Virus record (IMG/VR): IMGVR_UViG_3300017941_000010
Coordinates: 1 to 58,705 of that record
Strand: one strand, 5' to 3'
DNA length: 58,705 nt
Origin: a virus
Part shown: positions 31,532 to 39,320 of the stretch, piece after piece
Numbering within the stretch: the first letter of the stretch is position 1
How the letters are laid out: each line of letters opens with the position of its first letter
Notes under the pieces: generated by a model
What the model was told of the DNA's origin: nothing
The model's input: only the letters and a program-made list of their open reading frames with translations
Databases searched by the model: none
Made by a program: the position numbers and the translations under genes

Positions 31532-31810
31532 ATGGCGATCACCAAAAAATTGATTGACGACGATGGCGAAGTGCGCGAATTAACGGAAGAAGATTTTGCT
31601 TTTCTCGTACCTTTTTCTGCGCTGCCAAAAGCTGAACAGAAGACGCTCCGTGTTCTTCGTCAGCGTGGCAAGCAGAAAGCTCCTCGCAAAGTGCCTATTT
31701 CGATTCGCTTGTCTCCCGATGTCATCGAGGGCCTGCGCGCTACAGGGGAAGGATGGCAGAGACGTACCAATGAGGTGTTGCGCTCCTGGCTGACTTCTTC
31801 TGCACGGTAA
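31532..31810 (+). CDS. BrnA-like antitoxin, orphan, between CRISPR arrays 3 and 4 (92 aa)
   Basis: The C-terminal half, KVPISIRLSPDVIEGLRATG then EGWQRRTNEVLRSW, is the ribbon-helix-helix signature of BrnA antitoxins, which bind their own promoter and neutralise the BrnT RNase. The N-terminal 50 residues include an acidic segment. No BrnT-like gene is found beside it: upstream is array 3 and downstream array 4. It may be a stand-alone repressor or an anti-toxin decoy. Confidence 0.85.
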   Translation: MAITKKLIDDDGEVRELTEEDFAFLVPFSALPKAEQKTLRVLRQRGKQKAPRKVPISIRLSPDVIEGLRATGEGWQRRTNEVLRSWLTSSAR

Positions 31811-31823
31811 AACCTGGGCAGAG

Positions 31824-33467
31824 ATTCCATCGAAATGTCAGTGCATCGTAGAGATGCAACTTATGACATGTTGCACACATTGGACGCAGAGTGCATCGCA
31901 GTGATGCAACACGCTGGCATTGGGAATCATGGTACCGGACGCAGATCGCAATGGAATTTAAGTGCATCGGGCAGATGCAACCTCGGACGACCGGCCTTAT
32001 GGCCGACCAAATGGTGTAGCAACGCACTTTGAGTGCATCGAGCAGATGCAACCTCACATGGTTTGTCGCATTCACCGCGTTAGAAGGGTAGCAATGCGGT
32101 ATGAGTGCATCGGGCAGATGCAACCTCAATGCTGAGACCTAAGAGACGGACGTGATAGCGTAGCAATGTGGTTAAAGTGCATCGGGAAAATGCAACCGCT
32201 CACATGGCTGTCTCACGTCGACTCATTCTTGGTTTCAACGCAGGTAAAGTGCATCGAATAAACGCAACGAACCAATGTCCTTGTTAATAACGCTGTCTAC
32301 ATACGTCTCAAAGCAAGCAGAGTGCATCGGGCAGATGCAACAACATGTGGCCATTTATGGAGGAAAAGATAATGATGCAGTAACGCGGTTTAAGTGCATC
32401 GGGTAGATGCAACATTGTCCATCAGACGAATAAAGAGGCCGCTCATGTAGCAATAGAGTTTGAGTGCATCGGACAGATGCAACAGTGGAGCACAGGTCAG
32501 ACAGTCAATCAGTCATACGTAGTAACGCAGTTTGAGTGCATCGGCCAGATGCAACATTGTCGTACTTGTTATATTGATCTCTAAGATAGGTAGCAATGTA
32601 GTCGAAGTGCATCGAGCAGATGCAACTGTAACAAGCCGACACAAACGGCCATAGGTTTTGTAGCAATGCAGTTTGAGTGCATCTGGTAGATGCAACAGAT
32701 TGGTGTAGATTTTCTTGTTGCCAAGAACCAAGTAGCAATGCAGTTTGAGTGCATCGAACAGATGCAACTGCGGCGCATAGCTCAGGTGCGCGTGGGTGAT
32801 ACATAGTAACGCAGTTTGAGTGCATCGGCCAGATGCAACTCATCGGAATATGGCATATCGGTTTGTAGATAGATAGCAACGTGGTTTGAGTGCATCGGAC
32901 AGATGCAACAATGTCGTGCCAGCATAGAGGATTGGGATGATCTTGTAGCAACATAGTTTAAGTGCGTCGGACAGATGCAACTTGCCTGACCCGCACCAGC
33001 ATGGGTCATTACGTCGTAGCAACGCAGTTTAAGTGCATCGAACAGATGCAACACTGGATAAGGTACTGGAAACGCATCGGTAGGTAGTGTAGTAATGCAG
33101 TTTGAGTGCATCGAACAGATGCAACTGTCAAACAAATAGGGTTCGCTTCCCTGTCATAGCATTGGTAGTAACGCAGTTAGAGTGCATCGGACAGATGCAA
33201 CCTTTGTTGTCAGTGCGAAGGGCCGTGCGAGCGCCGGTAGCAACGCAGTTTGAGTGCATCGAACAGATGCAACAGAAAACGGTACCCCTTGGTGAACGAT
33301 GTTCGTCGTAGCAACGCAGTTTGAGTGCATCGAACAGATGCAACAACATCGTGACTGTGGACCGCAGGGTTTCGGCAAGTAGCAACGCAGTTTGAGTGCA
33401 TCGAACAGATGCAACTTCACGATTCTGTGCGCTCGACCGGCAATCGAGCGTAGCAACACAGTTTGAG
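31824..33467 (+). CRISPR. CRISPR array 4, about 24 repeats
   Basis: Longest array: complete repeat ends at 31860, 31910, 31981, 32052, 32124, 32196, 32268, 32341, 32413, 32483, 32555, 32626, 32696, 32768, 32839, 32909, 32981, 33052, 33125, 33201, 33273, 33344 and 33415, then a truncated copy. Period is 70-73 except one 50-base unit (31861-31910) and one 76-base unit. Repeats in the first 450 bases are degenerate (some stems broken, e.g. GGGAA-AATGCA at 32196), while the last ones, with loop GAACA, are almost identical to each other. The final repeat is interrupted after CAGTTTGAG and joined to GCATTGCATGCAGC of another repeat family. No cas gene adjacent. Confidence 0.95.
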
Positions 33468-33547
33468 GCATTGCATGCAGCCACTGTCAGTTCATCCTGC
33501 CACAACGCTTTGCTCAGTCAAGCGAAGCAGTTGGCCCCACCGCAGGT
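33468..33547 (+). repeat. Single copy of the 81-base repeat fused to the end of array 4
   Basis: GCATTGCATGCAGC, 31 bases, then CTCAGTCAAGCGAAGC and TTGGCCCCACCGCAGG: the same parts, order and spacing as the tandem repeat at 25621-25821. It cuts into the last CRISPR repeat and lies 31 bases from the end of the serine recombinase gene. Confidence 0.8.
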
Positions 33548-33577
33548 GGCGCAAGGGATGGGAAAACAAGGCGCAAG

Positions 33578-34240
33578 TTATGTGGACTTTTGTTTCCGTG
33601 CCAGGATCTTGGCGATCGTTCCGCGGTTCCAAGCCCTTCCCATCCTGGTAGGAATGCCTTCTTTGTTCAGTATCTGTGCGATGGATTGCGTGCTTTCTCC
33701 TTGAAGGCCGAGGGCATGAATCCTGGTGAGGATCTGCTCTTCGCCGGGCTTTTCGCCGAAGGCATGGCGCCCATCTCCGCGCTCACCCCTCGCCTTTTTA
33801 CGCTGGCGCGCGCCACGCAGCTTCATCACGATCATGGCCCGTTCCCATTGAGCCAGGGCACCAAAGATTTGCCGCATTAAAACACGGCTGGGGTCTTGTG
33901 AGCATAGATCCGGCTCGGCTGTGGATAGAAGGGTGTAGCCGTGTTTTTGCATGTCGGCAAGGATGGTTTCTTGCACCATCAGATCGCGGGCCACACGATC
34001 CAACTTTTCGACAATCACGGTTTTGATGCCGTTCTCTTCCAGTGCGGCAAAAAGCTCGGAAAGCGCCGGCCGGTCATCGAGTTCTTTGGTGCCGGAGATG
34101 CCTTCTTCCCGAAAGACTTCAACAATTTCAATTTCATTGCTGGCTGCGTATTGTTCGCAGGCGAGCAGTTGACGGTCGAAGCCGTCGCCTTCAATCTGCC
34201 CTTTGCCGCTGACGCGGAGATAGACAAAAGCCTTGATCAT
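33578..34240 (-). CDS. Serine recombinase / resolvase (220 aa)
   Basis: Complete catalytic domain: FVYLRVSGKGQ with nucleophile Ser11, EEGISGTKELDDRPAL, VEKLDRVARDLMVQE carrying both catalytic arginines, and the long E helix (FGALAQWERAMIVMKLRGAR). The C-terminal recombinase-like DNA-binding segment has GIPTRMGRAWNRGTIAKIL. It is small, close to resolvase/invertase length with a short recombinase tail. It converges on CRISPR array 4 and a repeat copy, making it a candidate for the rearrangements seen there. Confidence 0.93.
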   Translation of the reverse strand: MIKAFVYLRVSGKGQIEGDGFDRQLLACEQYAASNEIEIVEVFREEGISGTKELDDRPALSELFAALEENGIKTVIVEKLDRVARDLMVQETILADMQKHGYTLLSTAEPDLCSQDPSRVLMRQIFGALAQWERAMIVMKLRGARQRKKARGERGDGRHAFGEKPGEEQILTRIHALGLQGESTQSIAQILNKEGIPTRMGRAWNRGTIAKILARKQKST

Positions 34241-34530
34241 TGAATCCCTTTCAACGCCATTTTTTCGGCCAGGTCATTCCATCCAGCTTGACGTGCCTTG
34301 GCCTGAGAGATGGCCATGCGTGTTCCATCCCTCATCACAATTGCGCCGGAGCGATAATCATGCTGAGGCTCGTAGGCATAAAGTTTTTCTTCTTCCAGGC
34401 AGCAGCCTTCCCCATTGCGATAAAGTCCGTAGAAAACCGGGTTCTGGCCGGAAAGATTCTCGGCGAGGTCACCGGCAAGATTCTTGTACTTTGATACCGA
34501 AATACGAACGCCTTGCGGATTTTCAGCCAT
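34237..34530 (-). CDS. Hypothetical protein (97 aa)
   Basis: Start MAENPQGVRIS (SD GAGG); stop overlaps the recombinase start by ATGA, so it is coupled to it. Alpha/beta protein with YGLYRNGEGCCLEEEKLYAY, then DYRSGAIVMRDGTRMAIS. No family recognised. Confidence 0.65.
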   Translation of the reverse strand: MAENPQGVRISVSKYKNLAGDLAENLSGQNPVFYGLYRNGEGCCLEEEKLYAYEPQHDYRSGAIVMRDGTRMAISQAKARQAGWNDLAEKMALKGIQ

Positions 34531-34747
34531 TGGGAAACCTCGTTTCATCGTCGAGCCATGCAGGCATATCGACGAGTGGTTCGATCAATCCTTTTCCATC
34601 TTCTGTCGGCAGATCGATGTGGTACTCAAAATCCGGGTCATTGCGGCCGAGCTGCAGGTAGAAGCGCTCCCGTGCGTTCTGGCAGGCGGTGAGCATCTTT
34701 AGAAAATCCTCGGTCGAAAGCATGCGAAGAATCGGTTTCATGTTCAT
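34523..34747 (-). CDS. Hypothetical protein (74 aa)
   Basis: ATG overlaps the upstream stop (ATGA), with GAGGA as ribosome site. Acidic C-terminal half with PTEDGKGLIEPLVDMPAWLD. Small coupled gene of the minus-strand block; function unknown. Confidence 0.65.
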   Translation of the reverse strand: MNMKPILRMLSTEDFLKMLTACQNARERFYLQLGRNDPDFEYHIDLPTEDGKGLIEPLVDMPAWLDDETRFPNG

Positions 34748-35175
34748 TCTTCAATCCTCTTGACCTTGCGTGGTTTGGGCAGCTTGACGACTGCGGGTTT
34801 GGACTTTTTGGCGCGCTTGATTTGACAGAGCGTGCATTTACAGCCAGGAGTGTGAGCAGCTGCGGTCTTCTTTGCCGGTGCGGCGGCGGGCGAAGGCTGG
34901 AGGGCAGCAGCGGAGCAATGCGCACAGACTTCAATGCCCTCGGCGTTCTGAATCCATTGGGTACCGCCGCAGGTGGAGCACTGCCGCACGCGCACCCATT
35001 CGTATTGTCCATCTTTGCGGCGGCGGTCTTGACCATTCCAGCCGGTGCGCTTGCACCAAGAGCAACGCTTGGGAATTTTCTCATCCTTGGAGTCCCACGG
35101 TCGGCCTTTTCCAATACAGTCGGGCAATTCACAGACGCAACGGTTAACAACTTTGGTAATTTTTTCGACGCTCAT
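34744..35175 (-). CDS. Multi-zinc-ribbon protein (143 aa)
   Basis: Start MSVEKITKVVN follows AAGGAAG. At least five Cys pairs (CVCELPDC, CSWC, CSTCGG, CAHC, CKCTLC) indicate two or three zinc ribbons, followed by a Lys/Pro-rich tail. Such proteins often touch nucleic acid or polymerase, but I cannot name a family. Preceded by the repeated minus-strand leader at 35212. Confidence 0.7.
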   Translation of the reverse strand: MSVEKITKVVNRCVCELPDCIGKGRPWDSKDEKIPKRCSWCKRTGWNGQDRRRKDGQYEWVRVRQCSTCGGTQWIQNAEGIEVCAHCSAAALQPSPAAAPAKKTAAAHTPGCKCTLCQIKRAKKSKPAVVKLPKPRKVKRIEE

Positions 35176-35211
35176 AGCGTTCTTCCTTTTCAATGGAAAA
35201 TGGGTTTAAAT

Positions 35212-35230
35212 TTTTGGTCCTCTATCAAAG
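35212..35230 (-). repeat. Minus-strand leader repeat, copy 1
   Basis: Plus-strand reading TTTTGGTCCTCTATCAAAG. First of eight copies of a conserved element found upstream of minus-strand genes; here between the diguanylate cyclase stop and the zinc-ribbon gene. Confidence 0.75.
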
Positions 35231-35929
35231 AGAGATAGAATCCTGCGGAAGATCAAAAGAAGATGATTTCTGCTTGATCGTCATGATGCAGTTGCGTCCG
35301 CTGTTTTTGGCTTGATAAAGCGCGGCATCCACAGCGTGGATCAATTCTGCTGGATCAGTAGGAAAATCAGAAACGACGCCAAAACTGGCGGTCATGGCAA
35401 TGGAAGTGCCGTTATATCGAAAGCGGGCCGACTCGATCGATTGACGCAACTGTTCCGCACGCGCAACCGCATTCAGCAGATTGACGCCAGGAAGAATCAA
35501 AAGAAACTCTTCTCCGCCATATCTGCCTGCGCCATCGTAGGAGCGCAGAGAATTTTTAAAGATTGCGCCTACCTGCCGCAGTACCTGATCACCAGCGGGA
35601 TGGCCAAAGGTATCGTTGACCCGCTTGAAGTGATCGAGATCCACCATAATTACACTGAGCGGCGTATTGTCACGGTAAGACCGTTCTACCTCTTGCTGTA
35701 GACGCTCAACAATGATGCGGCGATTCCACAGGTCGGTTAGATGATCGCATTCAGCTTGCTTGCGCAGCTTGATCGAAGTCCGCAACAATTCCGCTTTTTC
35801 CCGTTCTAATTTTCGACGTTGACGGTAAGACCAATAAAGAATGTTTCCCACATACACCAAAGCAACGATTGCCAGAAACGGCGGAATGCTGGCGAACACT
35901 TGCTGTCGGTAATTGCGATGGTTTTCCAA
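35225..35929 (-). CDS. Membrane-anchored diguanylate cyclase, GGDEF (234 aa)
   Basis: Makes the second messenger cyclic di-GMP. One N-terminal transmembrane helix (about 13-33), a short coiled linker, then a complete GGDEF domain: DHLTDLWNRR, VDLDHFKRVNDTFGH, active site GGEEF (138-142) and an intact inhibitory site RSYD (129-132) five residues before it. No ATG is available; TTG at 35929 is the annotated start, and the open frame extends about 20 codons upstream to a stop, so the sensor part is probably truncated. Expected location is the inner membrane. A c-di-GMP synthase is unusual cargo for a phage. Confidence 0.9.
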   Translation of the reverse strand: MENHRNYRQQVFASIPPFLAIVALVYVGNILYWSYRQRRKLEREKAELLRTSIKLRKQAECDHLTDLWNRRIIVERLQQEVERSYRDNTPLSVIMVDLDHFKRVNDTFGHPAGDQVLRQVGAIFKNSLRSYDGAGRYGGEEFLLILPGVNLLNAVARAEQLRQSIESARFRYNGTSIAMTASFGVVSDFPTDPAELIHAVDAALYQAKNSGRNCIMTIKQKSSSFDLPQDSISL

Positions 35930-35986
35930 AACATTCTCCGATTCTTGGAGCTGTGCTCCGGCTATGGCGTGTTCTGCCGGTTAGAA

Positions 35987-36007
35987 TTTTGGTCCTCTAT
36001 CAAATAG
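35987..36007 (-). repeat. Minus-strand leader repeat, copy 2
   Basis: TTTTGGTCCTCTATCAAATAG (plus-strand reading), 58 bases upstream of the diguanylate cyclase start; contains the small palindrome TCTAT-CAA-ATAGA. Confidence 0.75.
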
Positions 36008-36112
36008 ACCCTTTTAGAACTTTCTTCTTTCTTTACCGCAGTGTCAAGTCATAGCCGCACTGTGGTGCATTAAATTCAGAGATGCCTGTCCAGAATCTGG
36101 ACTATGCGCCTG

Positions 36113-36721
36113 CTAGTCGGCGCTTTTGGGAATCGTCGGTGGTTCAGACTGTTGCAGGGCAACGGCCGCATTGAGAGCATTCAACAGCATCAAAATGACG
36201 AGTCCGGCAAGACTGAGCCAGCGAATTTCACAAAATGTGAGCGTGCATTCCAGCAGTGCGACAAAGCCGAGGGCGCGCAGCTTCCAATGAAACATTTTGA
36301 CGGCCCACATATAGACGCTGATGGACGAATAAACAAGACCACCGGCCACCAGAAACCACATGCCAGGCCGTTGATCGACTTCCACGTGCACGACGGTATA
36401 GCTTGCCAAGGGAACGAATGCGCCTACACCAAAGCCGAGCAGGGCGCGGGCGCGCTGGCCGAGGGAGAAATAGACGCGGGGCGTAGGCGCAACGCTGGCA
36501 GGCGTAGGCGGGGGCGGTGGAGCTGGTAGAGGAAGGGGCGCGGGTTCCACGGGCACTGGTGGGGTTTTGGCTTCGCGGACGGCGCGGCGCTGGTCACGGC
36601 GAGCTTGATTGCGCGCTTGCCGGCGTGCTTCGCGTTCTTCCGGGCTGAGCGGCGGGCGTCCAGGATGGCGGGACGGCTCCAGTTCACTGAATGGGGCGGG
36701 AAGTGTGGCCAGAAGAGCCAT
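36113..36721 (-). CDS. Pro-rich membrane protein (202 aa)
   Basis: Start MALLATLPAPF with AGAAAGG upstream. Residues about 20-85 are Arg/Pro rich and cytoplasmic; residues about 95-190 contain three to four hydrophobic segments (LGFGVGAFVPLASYTVV, GMWFLVAGGLVYSSISVYMW, ALGFVALLECTLTF, LAGLVILMLLNAL). No family recognised. Confidence 0.7.
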   Translation of the reverse strand: MALLATLPAPFSELEPSRHPGRPPLSPEEREARRQARNQARRDQRRAVREAKTPPVPVEPAPLPLPAPPPPPTPASVAPTPRVYFSLGQRARALLGFGVGAFVPLASYTVVHVEVDQRPGMWFLVAGGLVYSSISVYMWAVKMFHWKLRALGFVALLECTLTFCEIRWLSLAGLVILMLLNALNAAVALQQSEPPTIPKSAD

Positions 36722-36788
36722 GGAGAAAAACCTTTCTGGTGCTGGGCACCGGCTGGGAGTTGCAGTCCGTTTTCTAAGGTGTTCGGGC

Positions 36789-37010
36789 TTATTCCCGGAC
36801 ACCTTGGTACACGTTGGCGATGATCTGAAACGGTCCATAACAGGCGATAAGGGCCGTATCCCTATGCGAGTTCATGAAAGCGTTCGACTGTTCATCGCTG
36901 GTGGTGATGGCGCGAACCTGAAAGCGCTTCCCCATGCTGTAGATCCAGAGAACTTCTTCAGTGGATGCGTGCATGAGCGCGCCCGGTTCGGCATTGTGTT
37001 TGCGTGGCAT
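36789..37010 (-). CDS. Hypothetical protein (73 aa)
   Basis: ATG with ribosome site GAGGAG. Sequence has WIYSMGKRFQVRAITTSDEQ, then a conserved-looking NAFMNSHRDTALIACYG; small beta-rich protein. Function unknown. Confidence 0.65.
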   Translation of the reverse strand: MPRKHNAEPGALMHASTEEVLWIYSMGKRFQVRAITTSDEQSNAFMNSHRDTALIACYGPFQIIANVYQGVRE

Positions 37011-37015
37011 TGTGG

Positions 37016-37264
37016 TTACTCCTCTGTCTGTTCTGCGTCGGTCAAGCGCGGGTCACCCGCACCACCTCTCAAACCTGCGTTGTAATAGGCTTGGCATTCC
37101 ATCGGTTCGATACCAGCCGCCTTGCACCGTTCAAGATAAGGCCAAAAATCGTTTTTCAGCCAGCCATACGCAGGCCAGAATCCGGAGCCGGTCGACATGA
37201 TCACCGGCTGCCGGGTTCCCTTGCGGTGGGTGCGTTGCCACTTCATGGCCTGTGTGTAGCTCAT
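37016..37264 (-). CDS. Hypothetical protein (82 aa)
   Basis: Start MSYTQAMKWQRTH with GAGGG upstream; the TTG at 37279 is less likely. Aromatic-rich middle (GFWPAYGWLKNDFWPYLERC). Small gene in the minus block. Confidence 0.6.
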   Translation of the reverse strand: MSYTQAMKWQRTHRKGTRQPVIMSTGSGFWPAYGWLKNDFWPYLERCKAAGIEPMECQAYYNAGLRGGAGDPRLTDAEQTEE

Positions 37265-37296
37265 GGGTCTATCCCTCAAAGTTTTCTCGTTTGAAA

Positions 37297-37318
37297 TTTT
37301 GGTCCCCTATCAAAAGGG
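37297..37318 (-). repeat. Minus-strand leader repeat, copy 3
   Basis: TTTTGGTCCCCTATCAAAAG (plus-strand reading), upstream of the genes at 37264 and 37010. Here the flanking arms CCCC/GGGG can pair around TATCAAAA, unlike other copies in sequence but like them in shape. Confidence 0.75.
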
Positions 37319-37342
37319 GACCGTGGGCGTGGGAGTGCTTGT

Positions 37343-38329
37343 CTAGCTGCGCTCAATCAGCAGCAGCCGCGTGCTGACGCCGGTACCGCTAGCCTTGAAA
37401 GCACCATCGGGCAGGTTTTCCCACGTGGCGTTTACCTCGTCGAGCCAAGCGCGAAACTCGGTGCTCTTGCGGTCACTGCGGAATTCAAAACTGGGACTGA
37501 GAACAGAGACCAGCACGCCGCGCGGGGCAAGAAACTTGTAGGCATGGCGGATGTGTTCAAGATCCTGCTGCCGTTCAAAAGGCGGATTCATCACAATGCG
37601 GTCATACTGGCCCAGATCGGCGCACGATAACTGCAGGAAGTCATCGCCCACCAGCTTGTACCCCTTCAGGCGCAGGAGTTCGCGCAGCTTGTACACCGGC
37701 TCAATCACTTCCAGGATGACGCCAGGAACCGCCGCACGCACGTCGTCGGCAATGTGCCCGCTTCCGGCTTCAGGCTCTAGTACCTTCATGCCGGGCTCAA
37801 TGCGCGCACGGCGCAGCATGATTTCAATCACAGGGGCTTGTGTGGGGAAGTATCCGGGAATACTGGAGAGTTTGATTTCGGCCTCTAGCTCGCCGATTTT
37901 GCGCAAGCGCTCCCGCTCGGTGCGCTCGGCGGAATTGCCCTCAATCATGGATTGCAGCAAGCGGGCAACGGGCGAGGTCTCGGCGTAGTCTTTTGACTCA
38001 ATGCAGGAGTAATAACCACCCTCACCAGAAATAGACTTGCGCACCAGCAGGCGTATTTCGTCTTTCTTTTTGAGTTCGGCCAACTCGGTGGGAACGGTTC
38101 CGCGTTCGTGGGCATCGGCCAGGGCGCGCAATGCCTTTTGTGTGCGCTCCAGGTTGCGGCAATCGTGCATACGCATCTGATACTGTTTGTTTCTCTTTGG
38201 CGTCGGGTTCTCTGTCATGGGACGGCCCAAGTGATCAATCTGGTTTTGCAGGGCATCGGCCCATGTGCGGAAACGGTTGATGAGCTTGGAGGCGTCGGGC
38301 ATTGCGGCGGTCATAGTCATGGTTGCCAT
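37343..38329 (-). CDS. N6-adenine DNA methyltransferase (328 aa)
   Basis: SAM-dependent methyltransferase: motif I VLEPEAGSGHIAD (about 195-207) and catalytic motif IV NPPFERQQD (about 255-263), the gamma-class order, with a helical N-terminal third (FRTWADALQNQIDHLGR). Start MATMTMTAAMPDAS chosen after AGAAAGCAGAG, since the frame from 38392 runs into the repeated leader. Third methyltransferase of the window; possible anti-restriction role. Confidence 0.88.
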   Translation of the reverse strand: MATMTMTAAMPDASKLINRFRTWADALQNQIDHLGRPMTENPTPKRNKQYQMRMHDCRNLERTQKALRALADAHERGTVPTELAELKKKDEIRLLVRKSISGEGGYYSCIESKDYAETSPVARLLQSMIEGNSAERTERERLRKIGELEAEIKLSSIPGYFPTQAPVIEIMLRRARIEPGMKVLEPEAGSGHIADDVRAAVPGVILEVIEPVYKLRELLRLKGYKLVGDDFLQLSCADLGQYDRIVMNPPFERQQDLEHIRHAYKFLAPRGVLVSVLSPSFEFRSDRKSTEFRAWLDEVNATWENLPDGAFKASGTGVSTRLLLIERS

Positions 38330-38375
38330 GGTGAGACTCTGCTTTCTTGGCGCTGTGCGCCGGTTAGGAATTGTT

Positions 38376-38397
38376 TTTTGGTCACCTATCAAATAGG
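38376..38397 (-). repeat. Minus-strand leader repeat, copy 4
   Basis: TTTTGGTCACCTATCAAATA (plus-strand reading) followed downstream, on the minus strand, by the GGCGCACAGCGCC hairpin (38349-38361) before the methyltransferase start. Confidence 0.8.
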
Positions 38398-38419
38398 CGA
38401 CTAGACTCCTGATTTTGAA

Positions 38420-38737
38420 CTAAGCCGCCGATTTTTTCTTGGCAGCATAGAAGACGATGGCTTCTGACTTGAGGGCTTCGATAGCATCGGGAGTAAAAAC
38501 GCTGGAGTGCTGAAGGTCGAGCGCTTTTTGTGTGGCGCGGGCTGTGGTGCGTAACAGGACTTTGCGGAAGTCGCCAAAAACTTCAAATGTAATGAGTCCA
38601 TCCCTGACAAAATAAATGTGCGCAGATGAAACCATCTGACCATTGCTGTACTTGTTTGTGGTGAGTTGAAGCTGTGCCGCGCCTTGTTCGTTGTTGAGTG
38701 CCGGAAGGGAAATTGTCTGTTCTGGTTCCTGTGCCAT
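38420..38737 (-). CDS. Hypothetical protein (105 aa)
   Basis: MAQEPEQTISLPA start; alpha/beta protein with YFVRDGLITFEVFGDFRKVL and a Lys-rich C-terminus. Preceded by a CCGCTGTGCGG-type hairpin and CGGTTAAAG, as at other leaders. No family recognised. Confidence 0.65.
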   Translation of the reverse strand: MAQEPEQTISLPALNNEQGAAQLQLTTNKYSNGQMVSSAHIYFVRDGLITFEVFGDFRKVLLRTTARATQKALDLQHSSVFTPDAIEALKSEAIVFYAAKKKSAA

Positions 38738-38815
38738 GATGTACGCTCAATTCTGCCGCTGTGCGGCGGTTAAAGGTTGTAGTTGAACTGGTAAGGAATG
38801 CTTACCAGTTGCCGG

Positions 38816-39253
38816 TTACTCGATATAATTCGCATCGGGATGATGCTTTCTCATGCCACAAACGGAGCAGAAACCCACGATATCCTTATCGTTGAACGGG
38901 TGCGGTGCTTCGGGGCTAAGAATGCCGACAGGCATAGCGGCGGGGATTGCGGCAAGCGTGGTGCGGTCCTTCGGGCTCAGCGGTGCTTGTTCGTTCTCGC
39001 TGATGCAATAGCCCTGCAAAGCGGGGTTGCTGGTGGTAACGGGGATTGCGGCAAAGATCTCGGAAAGACTCCGTCTTTCGTTGACTTCCCATTTACCAAC
39101 GGTGTTTCCATTTCGGTCCCAAAGACTGCCCGCCGTTCCATCATCCAATTTCAACTTTTCTTCATCCTTGAGGCTTTCCCGCAGAGCCTTGATTACATCG
39201 GTTCCGGTTTGCATGGCGTCGTTGTCAAGTTCAATTTCGAGCCTGAATCTCAT
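38816..39253 (-). CDS. Hypothetical protein with C-terminal Cys pair (145 aa)
   Basis: Start MRFRLEIELDND with TGAGGA upstream. N-terminal alpha/beta part (DAMQTGTDVIKALRES) and C-terminal GFCSVCGMRKHH, a half zinc site. Function unknown. Confidence 0.65.
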   Translation of the reverse strand: MRFRLEIELDNDAMQTGTDVIKALRESLKDEEKLKLDDGTAGSLWDRNGNTVGKWEVNERRSLSEIFAAIPVTTSNPALQGYCISENEQAPLSPKDRTTLAAIPAAMPVGILSPEAPHPFNDKDIVGFCSVCGMRKHHPDANYIE

Positions 39254-39296
39254 TACGTCCTCAGTTCTCCGGCTGAGCCGGGTGTGGGTTGAAATG

Positions 39297-39315
39297 TTGG
39301 TCACGCTATCAAAAG
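39297..39315 (-). repeat. Minus-strand leader repeat, copy 5
   Basis: TTGGTCACGCTATCAAAAG (plus-strand reading), upstream of the gene starting at 39253. Confidence 0.75.
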
Positions 39316-39320
39316 AGAAG

